A stretch of DNA of 64,000 nt from Nemophila menziesii (lineage: Eukaryota > Streptophyta > Magnoliopsida > Boraginales > Hydrophyllaceae). The notes under the pieces were generated by a model, which saw only the letters and a list, made by a program, of their open reading frames with translations, searched no databases and was not told the DNA's origin. The stretch is taken from contig JARWIR010000005.1 of NCBI GenBank assembly GCA_029959085.1, positions 5,458,501-5,522,500 of the forward strand. Direction: 5' to 3'. Made by a program: the position numbers and the translations under genes. Shown here piece by piece: positions 47,771 to 58,040 of this stretch (positions are counted from its first letter, which is position 1; every line of letters starts with the position of its first letter).

Positions 47771-48840
47771 ACTATATTTAATTATTCTTAGTAATTTTAT
47801 ATTTAATAATAAATTTAATATTAATTTTGAAAATTTGTATATAAATCTAAAAATAAACATATACATATAAAAAAGATATAAATATTTACAAATTAATTAA
47901 AATAGAAATATTGTTAAAATAAAATTAAAATAAATCTAAGAGGTTGAAATTGAGAAACCGTTATATTAAACTGTTTCATAAGTTATTATTTAAAAAAATA
48001 TGTTGTTTGATTCCCAATTCTACCTATTTGATCAGGTAGTCGTTAAACTTGGTCAAATATCTTATATTTATAATATGTTTCTATTTAAACGAAAAGAAAT
48101 ACGTACACTTTGGAAAAAGAAAAAAGTTATGAACATATTAAAAGCATAATTTTTTTAATTTATAATTCTATTAAGGTGTTCAAAACAATTCCAGATGTAA
48201 AATATTAATTTTAGTTTTGGTGATTTCATCCTACAACTTGTTTAAAAATTTGAATATTAAATTAATATATCCAACAATAGTTACTTTTTTTTTATTAGTT
48301 AATTTGTATAAGTGTTTTACTCATGATAAATACTCTCTTCGTACATATTTATTTGTTTATCTTTTTGATATATAATGATTAAAAGAAGAATTTAATAATT
48401 TTTCTTTTTGTATAAATATCTTTAATTGATATAGATGAGATCATTTACTATAATATTTTTTATACTATTTAATTAAGAATAATATTAGATAAAATAGGAA
48501 AAAATGTTTTGATATTAAAAAAATGACACACAATATTAAACACTTTTTTTTTAAAAGTTGGACAAATAAAAATGATCAAGAAAACATAAAGTACCTCAAA
48601 TCCATGATCCTATTAAAGATATGGTAAAACACTAATAGAGATTTTAGATCTTTTTTATTTTTCTAATAAAATGTCCATTAGTAACTAGGTGAATTGAAAG
48701 TAATATGAAATAAAAAAAAATCCAAATAAACCCTTCTTCGATATAAAGTTTCATATTCTATCTTTCTCCTTCTATTATTTTCCTTTCTACCACCGCACAA
48801 ACTCACTTCCACCATAGCTTCTATAGCTTCTATCTCTTCA
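47771..48840. other. AT-rich DNA, nothing recognised
   Basis: No coding or structural signal was found. Confidence 0.45.
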
Positions 48841-48880
48841 CTCCCCCCTCCCCCCCACCCCCCCCCCCCCCCCACCCCCC
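48841..48880 (+). repeat. poly-C tract
   Basis: Forty bases that are almost all C, including one uninterrupted run of about 16. Length is likely to vary and the assembly may be unreliable here. Confidence 0.9.
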
Positions 48881-48904
48881 TTTCATTCTCTTCATTTTTT
48901 TATA

Positions 48905-49259
48905 GGAAAAAAGATATAGTGAATACCCGATGTTTTGTGTTTTGGACAAATACATACCTGAAGTTTCAGAATTAGACAAACATGTATCCAACATTTCATT
49001 TTTACCTTTCGTTAGTACCCAACATTAATTTTAGTGTTAAGCGATGATGTGGAAGGGGTAGAATAGGTATTTAACAATTAAAAATAATTTATAATAAAAT
49101 AAAAAATGCTATGTCACGTTAGCATTTAACGTGTATCTAACGCCGGGTACTAATAGAAGGCAAAAATAAAAACTTTGGGTACCTAAATTACCACTTTTGA
49201 AAAATTGGGTATCTATTTGTCAAAATTTAAAATATTGGCCATCTAGGAGGTCTTTTTCC
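48905..49259. mobile_element. Mutator-type MITE (355 bp)
   Basis: Ends GGAAAAAAGA and, inverted, GGAAAAAGA, with further inverted similarity (GACAAATACATACC against GACAAATAGATACCC). Flanking 9-mers TTTTTTATA (48896-48904) and ATTTTTATA (49260-49268) match at 8 of 9. The internal sequence is non-coding. Confidence 0.75.
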
Positions 49260-49505
49260 ATTTTTATATAGCACAAACCCCACTCCCATCATAACAAAAC
49301 CCAAAAAAAAAACTATATTGGAGTTTAAACTATTACAGGTTCAAGAAAATCATTTTTTTACAATAAAAACTTATCGAATCTGCCATTTCTATTTTTAAAA
49401 TCTGCCATTTTCTACAATTTTTTGGTGTATTCAGAGGGTATGGACAGATATGGATATTGATAAGGATCTATATGGGTAATATCAACCGTTCGTATGGGTG
49501 AACTA
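49260..49505. other. AT-rich spacer and start of a TATGGGTAT-rich stretch
   Basis: The TATGG-rich sequence before the solo LTR (49435-49510) continues after it (51087-51240), which shows the pre-insertion context. Confidence 0.6.
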
Positions 49506-49510
49506 GTATG

Positions 49511-51086
49511 TGCTATCATAGCTTATGTGATAGATTAATCAAGTCACAAGATATCTTTTTTGGGGTAAGGACTTAGTTGAGGGATTTTTCCCTATTATTT
49601 GAAATTTTACACTTTATAGCATAGTTTCAGCTTTTATGTTACTTTTAGAGATTTTGTGCATAATTTGTATGTTAAGTGTGAAGATCTTAGGTACTTGGCT
49701 ACTAAGATACTCTGAGACGGTGATAAAAGTCAAGAAAAATGAGACAACCCCTTAGTCATGGCATTAAAGGATGATTTAACCACTTTTGGAAAGTGAAAGC
49801 AGTTGCCATCTATATTTGGAAATCAACTTGTTCGAGTTACCTCGCAAAATTGATGAAGATTCTGGAGAATCCCTTTGGTTTCTAGATAGTACTCGGAGTC
49901 TAGAGCGTGGAGGAACTCACAATTCGTTGTTTGGAGCTGAATTGAAAAAGTTATTGAATTTTCTGCTGCCATGTTACGAACAAGTCCACTCATATATTAA
50001 AATGATTTTGTTGGATTTGGGCTAGCTAAAAGAGGGCCACAAAACCAAAAAAAATGGTGGACCCTTTATATTTTTAACATTAAAAAAGGGTCACTCATTT
50101 GTTTGTTACAAGTTAGAAATGCCTGGCACAGAGAAAAAGAAGAAGAGAAGAAGTTAGGAAAAAGTTCATGCAATTCCAACTCTATTATCAACCTTCCATT
50201 AAGATTACTAGTGTAACTTTATTATGATTTATCTTTTGAACTTGAATATTATACTCTTGGCTTTATTTTTTATAATTTCATTATGTACTAGTTTAATCAT
50301 AGACTAAGAACAACATTATGTATGAACCCTAGTTGGATTTTTTTTCGTCTATTGAATTTGGGTTAATACATATTTAAATTGAATTGTTACTTTTTAAGCT
50401 TTGCTTATGTATTTTTCATATAATTCACCCCTTACTATGGCCAAGTATATAGATTCCCTTAGTAATTAGGATGGTCACCCTAATAAGGGGTTTGGTTACA
50501 GAAATCGATACATAATCGTCTGGTGCGCGTTAGTGATCCTGACGAGTTTGACTAGCCAAATAGTTAATAGGCTTAGAGACTATTTTGCACCGATCATTGC
50601 GTAAAGTCACCTCACCCAAGTCCCCTAGTAAGATTGAAGTAGCTTTCTAAGCTACCCTGACGGGAGTTAGGAAGAAGTTAGAATCTCGTCTATTGCATAA
50701 TTACCATTTCACCCTTAACAATAAAACGTAAAATCAATAATAGTGGAGTTTCCTTGCGAGTTCTCGAGCTATATTCTCATCTATTATACTTAGTTTATTT
50801 GATTTCCGTGTCCATAGTTTAATCGTAATCCTTAGTGATGTATTTTATTACATCTTAGTATTATTAATAAAAAACAAAATAAATATTTATTCTTTGCATT
50901 TTAGTTCAGCAACTCATTCTAAGACATTTTCTAAGAACATTGTTTAAGAATTAACCATTGTACTCCCTATGGAGTCTGTAATACTTACTTTTTATTACTT
51001 GTCAACGATCCGTACACTTCCAGTAGTTAGCTCTCTCTCGAGGTGTGGATTTTTTAGGTTATTTTATTATATCTTGGGATAAATCA
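49511..51086. mobile_element. solo LTR (1,576 bp), probably Ty3/gypsy, TSD GTATG
   Basis: Begins TGCTATCATAG, ends GGGATAAATCA, with GTATG on both sides (49506-49510 and 51087-51091). There are no internal genes. It shares landmarks with the solo LTR at 36082-37660: almost identical length, CCTGACGRG motifs in the second half, and CCGTACACTT about 70 bp before the end (51010). They are probably members of related families. The frame 49786-50025 has no known domain. Confidence 0.9.
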
Positions 51087-51091
51087 GTATG

Positions 51092-52197
51092 TTACGGATA
51101 CGGATTTTTATGGCTATATGTACCCAACCGTCTGTATGGGTATGAGGATATGTATGAATTTGTATGGGTATGCACCTAACGTCTGTATTGGTATGGGAAT
51201 GGATCTGTATGAGTATGTATCCAAATGTATTTTGTTGGTTCTAATTGATGGTCATACTCTTATGCAGAAAACCAATTTGGTTTATACCCATCACTTCATG
51301 ACTTTTTCTTTTAGACAACGTATAGATCTTGAAAAAAAATGAACTTCAATAAAAAATCTACTAGATAGCGGGTATATATATAAGTATATTATATCTGTTT
51401 AATTTTATTTGTCCGTTTTTTTGGTAAAAAAAATTTAAAAATATATTTAATACCCTTCCTATTTGCACAAGGGCCTTACTTAATAATAATATGTATATAT
51501 GAAGTTATTTATCGTAATACTTTTTTTATTATTTAATAAGAAGTAATATTATTAAAAATAGTAAAAAAATATCTTGGGGTATTAAAACAATGACAAACAA
51601 TATTAATATTTTTTTTTAGAAAGTTTGATGATTTTTTTTTTTTTGGATTTAAACAGGTGCCTCAGGCAACAAAAATAAAACTAAGAACTGAAAGAAATAA
51701 TAGACGACAAACAAAGTGTTTTTTTTTGGACACGAGATGACAAACAAAGTTTGATAAATAATGAATAGTCGTGATATGCGAAAGTTAATCCAGATATTCA
51801 TATATTAAAAAAATTGATAAATAAAATTGTACAAAAAAAGTAGTATAATTACTCTTCCAGTTTCATTTTTTGTCATACTTTTAGTTTCATAAAATGTGAC
51901 AATTTTATCTTTTATACAAATTATGCAAATTTATTAATATTATACTCTATAACATCTCTCTTATTGATATTTTAAATATTTATTGAAAAATTAATATTTT
52001 AGTTTTTAATTTAATATAAAATGGGTATAAATAATGAAAGATATAATTGGAACAATAATTTTGGTAATTTGAATCCATATAATTGGACAGAGAAAGATTA
52101 TGCAATAAAAGAAAAAAGTGTCATTTAGTAGAATGATTAAAAAATGAGTATTAAATATCATTTATGATGTAAATGATAAACTATCCAATTATGTAAG
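51092..52197. other. degenerate TATGGGTATG stretch, then AT-rich DNA
   Basis: Imperfect TGTATGGGTATG units occur to about 51240; the remainder is AT-rich and unexplained. Confidence 0.5.
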
Positions 52198-52206
52198 TAA
52201 AAAAAA

Positions 52207-54003
52207 TTCTCAATTAATTACATTTCTACATTTTTCATTCCCAAAAAGGGAAAGAAGAATTTACTTTTTACTTAATCATAAATTTTCAACTTAATTCCCA
52301 CTTAAACACATTGTCATATTTTTTTTAATCAAAATTTTTTTTTCGAATTTTTTAATATTCTTTTCCCGGTTTTATTTTTTAAATCGAAATTTCGGGTTAT
52401 GTGTTGATATAACACACAAATATAGATTTATGTGTTCCTGTAACACTCAAAGTCATAAAATCGATCTAAAAGATTCTCTTCTTTGACAAAATTGTTTTTT
52501 TCTATTTATTAATCGGATATACCCTATTTTTATTCGTCTTTTACAATCTTGATATATTATCTTTTTGTCCAACACTTTTTTGTTATTTTTGTGTGTTTAT
52601 GTTTTAGGGATTTGTGTGTTCACGGTCACACAAAACTTGATTTTGTTTATTCCAATTCTGTGTATTCTTGGAACACACAAATCTCAGAATTGTGTATTCT
52701 TAGAACGCACAAATATAAGATTTGTGTATTCATGGAACACACAAATATCAAATTTGTGTATTCAAGGACACATAAAAATCGAATTTATGTATTCCTAGAA
52801 TACACAAAACTTGATTTTGTTTGTTCCAATTCTGTGTATTCTTGGAACACACAAGTCTCTGATTTGTGCTTTCTCGAAACACACAAGTATCAGGTTTGTG
52901 CATTCCTGGAACACACAAATCTCTGACTTGTGTATTCACACAAATCTCAGATTTGTGTATGATGGAACACATATAAATCAAATTTGTGTATTCATGTAAT
53001 ACACAAAACTTGATTTTGTTTGTTCCAATTTTGTGTATTCCTGAACACACAAATCGCAAAATTGTGTATTACTAGATTTTTGTATTCATGGAACACATAA
53101 AACTCAAAGAGCAAATTCCATTTTTGGGCCATTACCTGTGGCCTAAAAACATTTTTAGGCCAAACGTTTTAAAAGTCACATTTTTAGGCCAAACGTATTC
53201 AAAACGCCCATTTTTAGGCCATTTCACTAATTTCATAAGATATTTTATTGATTCTAAGGACAATTTAGGCATTTTAAATAATCTATATGTTTATTTGGCC
53301 GCATCATAAACTAGAAACTCGGTCTAAAGTGTCCAAATTGTCCTTAAAATCAATAAAATATCTCATGAAATTAGTGAAATGGCCTAAAAATGGGCGTTTT
53401 GAATACGTTTGGCCTAAAAATGTGACATTTGAAACGTTTGGCCTAAAAATGTTTTTAGACCATAGGTAATGGCCTAAAAATGGGATTTCCTCAAACTCAA
53501 ATTTGTGTATTCTTGGAATACAAAAAACTTGATTTTGGTTGTTCCAATTTTGTGTGTTCCTACAACACACAAATCTCAGAATTGTGTGTTCATGGAACAC
53601 ATAAAACTCAAATTTGTGTATTCTTGAAATACAAAAAACTTGATTTTGGTTGTTCCAATTTTGTGTGTTCCTACAACACACAAATCTCAAAATTGTGTGT
53701 TTATGGAACACATTAAAAAAATTCTGGGGGAAAATACAATTTTACGGGAAAAAAATTTGAAAAAAAGTTTTCAAAAAAAAAATAAAAAAAAATTTCGTAA
53801 AAAATAATTCGAAAAAAGAAATTCAAAAAAAAAAAGATAAAATAAATAAATAAATATTATTATAATCAAAGTAATTAATTAATTAATTAATTACCTATGG
53901 ATATTTTTGTAATCTTCTATTTTTTTATGTTTAAATAGAAATTAAGTTGAACTTGTAATTAAAAGAATTTTTATACTTTTCGTGTAATTAATTAGGCATT
54001 GTC
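52207..54003. mobile_element. foldback element family FB-2, copy 2 (about 1.8 kb with a nested MITE)
   Basis: Terminal CAATTAATTAC (left) and GTGTAATTAATTAGGC (right) with inner ACTTAATTCCCACTTAAACAC and its partner near 53920, as in FB-2 copy 1. The 9-mer TAAAAAAAA borders both sides (52198-52206 and 54004-54012), a low-complexity but consistent target duplication. The centre (52600-53720) is an array of roughly 40-bp units alternating TGTGTATTC and GGAACACACAAAT, so that neighbouring units can pair. A MITE (53109-53492) is nested inside. Frames here are repeat artefacts. Confidence 0.85.
53109..53492. mobile_element. Mutator-type MITE (384 bp) nested in FB-2 copy 2
   Basis: Flanked by exact 9-bp duplicates AAACTCAAA (53100-53108 and 53493-53501). 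The terminal repeats (GAGCAAATTCCATTTTTGGG and, inverted, GAGGAAATCCCATTTTTAGG) extend about 160 bp on each side with AGGCCAAACGT motifs, leaving a spacer of only about 60 bp. The neighbouring FB-2 unit near 53600 reads straight through ACTCAAATTTGTG and serves as the empty site. Confidence 0.95.
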
Positions 54004-54012
54004 TAAAAAAAA

Positions 54013-54770
54013 CGATATAATTTAATAATTTAATATATATTTAATTTATGGGTGATTTTCTAGTGATAAGTTTCAACAAGTGATACCCAAAATTATTATT
54101 TTACTAGTATAAATTTAGTAAGCAATGTCCTACCATTAATTTACTTTCTTTTTATTAATGTTTGTTACCAATTTTAAAAATAAATATCTATTAAAAATTG
54201 TCCATTTAAAATACTAATAAACTTTATTATATTTTTTATTAATTTTATCTTTATTTAATGTTTAAAAATTTATCATCATTAAATACATTTACATAATTAA
54301 TTAAATATAATTTAGTAAAAATAAAGGAAATTGATAATTTTTCTTAATTTATGTAAAAAAAAATATAACAAACATGAGGGACGAAGGGAGTAATAAATTG
54401 AAGGCTTCCTAAATACTTACTGTTATAAAATTAATCCTGACTTAAAACAAAAACCTACCTAAAAACACAAATATTTCCAATTAATTCAAACTTATTTATC
54501 CATCTTTTAAAATACATATATATTAAAAAAACTATTTAATAAACTCACTACTAATATATTTATTGATAACGTCAAAAGTATTGGTATAAATTCACCCTAA
54601 TACCTTTATTGGTAACATACAAAAGTGTTGGTATTTAAATTGAAGTAATAATTTAAAAAAAAATCTTAATATAATAAAAATATGAATAATATTGGATGAT
54701 TTTTTTCAAAAAAGAGAGACAAATAAATTTGCAAAGTATTTCTTTTGTTCAAACTTATTTAGTGAATCAC
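54013..54770. other. AT-rich DNA, nothing recognised
   Basis: No supported feature. Confidence 0.45.
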
Positions 54771-55080
54771 TGTTACTGAGTACTTCTCGAATGGTGGTTT
54801 CGGCAATGATTGGTGGGTAATGGTTGGAGATGAACAATATTGATACTTAAAAACTCGATACTCAGAAACTTTCATACTCATTGAATCACTTAGTATGCAC
54901 CATGTGGCGGTGTCGGTAGAAGTCAGTGGATATGGTCAAAGTTGGACAATACAGATACTCAATGATAGGTTCAGTGACTCTTTGAGTTGTTGGTTAATGG
55001 TTATTGTTAATTTTCCATTTCTATTTTCTTTATGTGGTATTTTTTTTAAGGTATTTTAGTTATTTAGCTTCTAAAAATTG
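54771..55080 (+). repeat. dispersed repeat with GAGTACTT/TACTCAG motifs, copy 3
   Basis: Same order as copies at 5950 and 23281: TGAGTACTTCTCGAATGG, a GGTTTCGG/GGTGGG segment, GATACTTAAAAACTCGATACTC, then TTTATGTGGTATTTT. Part of it is duplicated (GGCGGTGTCGGTAGAAG near 54905). Confidence 0.65.
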
Positions 55081-56140
55081 TTTGAAAAATAAATTAGTCA
55101 CATACATCCCATCATGAACTTATAAGTCAATCACTTTAATAATTATCTAAATACTTTAATCATGTTTTAAAAGTTTTAGTAAATTTATACTTAAATTATA
55201 TTCGAATTTATGTCTCACTATTCAAACCATAAAATTCATTTTAGGTCGCTATCTTTTACTATTTTTTTAATATTTGACTACCTCTTTTATTTCTTTATCA
55301 ACTAAGGCCATGTTTTTTATTTTCTCTTAATTTTGACATAATTATTCCCTTTTTTCCAAGATTCCCCTTTTTATATTTAAATGAATTTAAGGTTAATTAT
55401 ACGTTTTTATTTATGTACCTTTTATTTACTACTTGTTTTCTCCTTTTATCAATAAAAAGGTAAATATAAGGGAAAAAATTATTTATGGTCAAAACTAAAA
55501 AAAATTAAAAGACATGTCTAAAATTAAAAAAGAATAAAAATATAGTTATATGTGGAGAAATTAATACTTTTTCTGTCTATAAATTAAGTCTTTAAAACTA
55601 GTGTTTTAAAATTATTAACTACTTAAATTTAAAGATACTTTTTTAAAATTTGTTTTATTATTACTTTTATTTAAAATATTTAAATTATATTTTTAATGAG
55701 TATTTGAAATGTTGATGAAAGATATTTTAGTATTAATGAATGTAATAATAATATTTATTAATATATAAAAAATGTTAAATGAATATTACTAGTGGAACTG
55801 AGGAAATATAAGATCGTGTTTCTAAGATTTTATTCATTCGCTATATAATTTTAAATTTAAAGAATTCGGTTATTAAATGCGCATAAGTTTCCCAGATGTG
55901 TAATCGTAAATATCAATATGTGACCAGTAGAATTTTGCATTAAACATATATTTATCACTCTGAATTAATATAAATAAACAAAAGTATAAATATATACAAA
56001 TTCAAAAATTTAGAAATATAATGCTAAAAAGGTACTCAAATATAATTAACATCCGAATTAATTTCGATAATTATCCTAATATAGTTAGAAAAGTTCCGTA
56101 TACAGAGCTACTGATATCAAATTTACCGAGTAAAAATATT
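55081..56140. other. AT-rich DNA downstream of the DUF1645 gene
   Basis: The 3' untranslated region of the minus-strand gene is presumably near 56000-56140. Nothing else was recognised. Confidence 0.45.
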
Positions 56141-56959
56141 CTAGAACCGCGGTAAAGTTCTACCTAAACTACTGTTAACAGTAGTGAAAAAGCCTAACAA
56201 ATCTTGTCGGTACGGTAAATACGATTTTCTCTTAGGCGTTGCATTTCCTTTTGTTGCTCTATTCCGGGTATAATACGCCTCATGAAGCGGTGATGCCAAC
56301 GGTGACCGTGACGGCGATGGTGTCGGTGTGGCCTTAGCTGTCAATTTTCCGGCGGATTTTTTCTTTTCGGTTTTTTCTTCTTTCTTCTTTGGAGCTAGAA
56401 ACACAAAATAATCAGCTTTACCGTCGCTATTACTTCGTCGGAGGAAATCTCGAAGGTTCCACCGTTTTGATCCTGATCCAGTAGACTTACTCTTCTTACA
56501 CGTACTCGGAGACAGTAACGGAGACGGCGACTCTTTTGGCTTCCAAACACAGTAACTTCCCGGAGGTATACTCTCTAATTCATCTTCCGACGACGACGAG
56601 GATGGCGGCGCTTCACCTTCACGTTCTTCAATAAAAAGCTTTCCTAACGGAATTTTATCACAAATTTTGTCCTTACCTTCGAGATTCATTAGATCACAAT
56701 CGTCGTTCAACAGGTCACGATTGAAAACAGGGAAAATCAGCCGGACTTGTCCATCGGAGTGAATTTCCTCGCCGGAATCCACAACAGTAAATTCAAAATC
56801 ATCGTCGTTCAGCTCGTCAATGCTGTGTAAGAAGCTATCTTCGTTTATCTTAACGTCTCCACTAACTTCATCGCTAACTCGAACGGCGATTTCAGCTAGT
56901 TTATTAGTGGAATAGCTGTTGAAGCTTGGTGAAACCCATTGATCATCTTCACTCTGCAT
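56141..56959 (-). CDS. DUF1645 family protein (272 aa, single exon)
   Basis: Intron-less gene. DUF1645 hallmarks are visible: an acidic N-terminal half with DDFEFTVVDSGEE and RLIFPVFNRDLL, the basic SGSKRWNLRDFLRRSNSDGK block (about 165-185) followed by DYFVFL, a Pro/Ser-rich linker, and the C-terminal KSYLPYRQDLLGFF. The basic block could act as a nuclear signal. The biochemical role of the family is unknown; rice members affect grain size and stress tolerance. The start codon at 56959 gives the expected N-terminus. The upstream region has a TATA box and two G-boxes that suggest abscisic-acid or stress control. No damage was seen. Confidence 0.9.
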   Translation of the reverse strand: MQSEDDQWVSPSFNSYSTNKLAEIAVRVSDEVSGDVKINEDSFLHSIDELNDDDFEFTVVDSGEEIHSDGQVRLIFPVFNRDLLNDDCDLMNLEGKDKICDKIPLGKLFIEEREGEAPPSSSSSEDELESIPPGSYCVWKPKESPSPLLSPSTCKKSKSTGSGSKRWNLRDFLRRSNSDGKADYFVFLAPKKKEEKTEKKKSAGKLTAKATPTPSPSRSPLASPLHEAYYTRNRATKGNATPKRKSYLPYRQDLLGFFTTVNSSLGRTLPRF

Positions 56960-57055
56960 TGCGGCTTTGTTGGTATATAAATATGTATGTATGTATAGGT
57001 CGAAAAGGCTGAGGTGTGTAGTTGAGAATATAGTGGTGAGTTACGTCCGAGTTTA

Positions 57056-57065
57056 CATATATAGC
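57056..57065 (-). promoter_or_regulatory. TATA box of the DUF1645 gene
   Basis: CTATATATGT on the minus strand, about 100 bp before the start codon. Another TATATA at 56974-56980 is only about 15 bp from the ATG, too close to be the main box. Confidence 0.55.
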
Positions 57066-57160
57066 GGAGGCGCAGTATGGATGATAGTTATGAAATAACT
57101 ATTTTATCCTTAGGGGTTGTCATGGTTTTCTTGGTGAATACGACTCACGCGTTGAGGCAC

Positions 57161-57221
57161 ACACGTGGGGCTTCTAGAAAGAGTATAGCCAATAATAGCC
57201 TACCTTGCATATACCACGTGG
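57161..57221 (-). promoter_or_regulatory. two CACGTG boxes flanking a TTCTAGAA element
   Basis: CACGTG occurs at 57162-57167 (in ACACGTGG, an ABRE form) and 57215-57220 (in CCACGTGG), 53 bp apart and about 200-260 bp upstream of the start codon. TTCTAGAA, a minimal heat-shock-factor site, lies between them (57172-57179). Paired ABREs are the usual requirement for ABA responsiveness. The function is inferred. Confidence 0.6.
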
Positions 57222-57312
57222 CAAGTCATTTTTGTTCTTCGACCCATATGGTTTTTTTTCTTCTTTTGGACGAAATAAAGCAAGAAAGAAACCGTAAAAC
57301 ACTCGTAGTTCC

Positions 57313-57610
57313 TCAGCCTATACCCATCCTTTCTAATCGTCCCGTCATTCGTATGGAATCATCATGTAGCTGTTTGGCTCCGTGTCTAGCGAGTTTTGCA
57401 AGATGGTCTGCCTGACTGTTGATCCTTTTGGAAATGAAACCGAAGGATATCGGTCCTACTTCTTCCGCTTTCCGCCTAATCTGACGGATAATCGGCTGAA
57501 TTGTCCATCTTGCCATTGACACCTGCCGGATACCTTGTATTAATTCAAGGTTGTCTGAACACACAAGTGTCGAGTCCTCTGTATTATCTTTGCACAAATT
57601 TACTGCTTCT
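57313..57610 (-). pseudogene. LINE RNase H remnant
   Basis: The minus strand encodes the second half of an RNase H domain of the LINE type (STLVCSDNLELIQGIRQ, then SKRINSQADHLAKLARHG), very similar in layout to the fragments at 15-17 kb. No reverse transcriptase remains. It marks the upstream limit of the DUF1645 promoter. Confidence 0.8.
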
Positions 57611-57779
57611 ATGAGATATTTTTTTAGTACTATGAGATAATCTAACATCATAATACAATATTTCAATAAAATTTTCAAGATGTAAATGAACCAATATATT
57701 ATTACATATAATACAAAACATAATTAACAAGTAGAAAACTCTAAACATTATCAGTGATGAATCATGAATCGACGATAAT

Positions 57780-58040
57780 AACATTGAAGAGTGATGATGA
57801 TTACACTGAGTAGCGCTGCACCATCATTCATAGTATTACTAAGTATAATTGGATGATCATTGCTGATTACACTAAATACAATTTATCATATCAAGTAGCA
57901 CAATTTACAGTAAAACTGAATACAATATCATCATCCAACACATCATTAAGTTACATTGAGCACAACTAGTGATTACAGTAAACATAATTTGCATTGATAG
58001 TGAGTAATAAATTTACATTGAACACGTTCTCTTTAAAATC
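57780..58040 (-). repeat. degenerate ATTACACT(G/A)A(G/A)TA units
   Basis: Irregular repeats of TTACACTGAGTA, TTACACTAAATACA and TTACATTGAGCAC about 25-45 bp apart. On the minus strand the first reads TACTCAGTGTAA, so this may be a decayed relative of the TACTCAG repeats. Confidence 0.4.

Noticed and set aside
52549..53716. Open frames across FB-2 copy 2 on both strands
   Set aside because: Peptides such as SWNTQISDLC repeat with the DNA unit; they reflect the array and the nested MITE.
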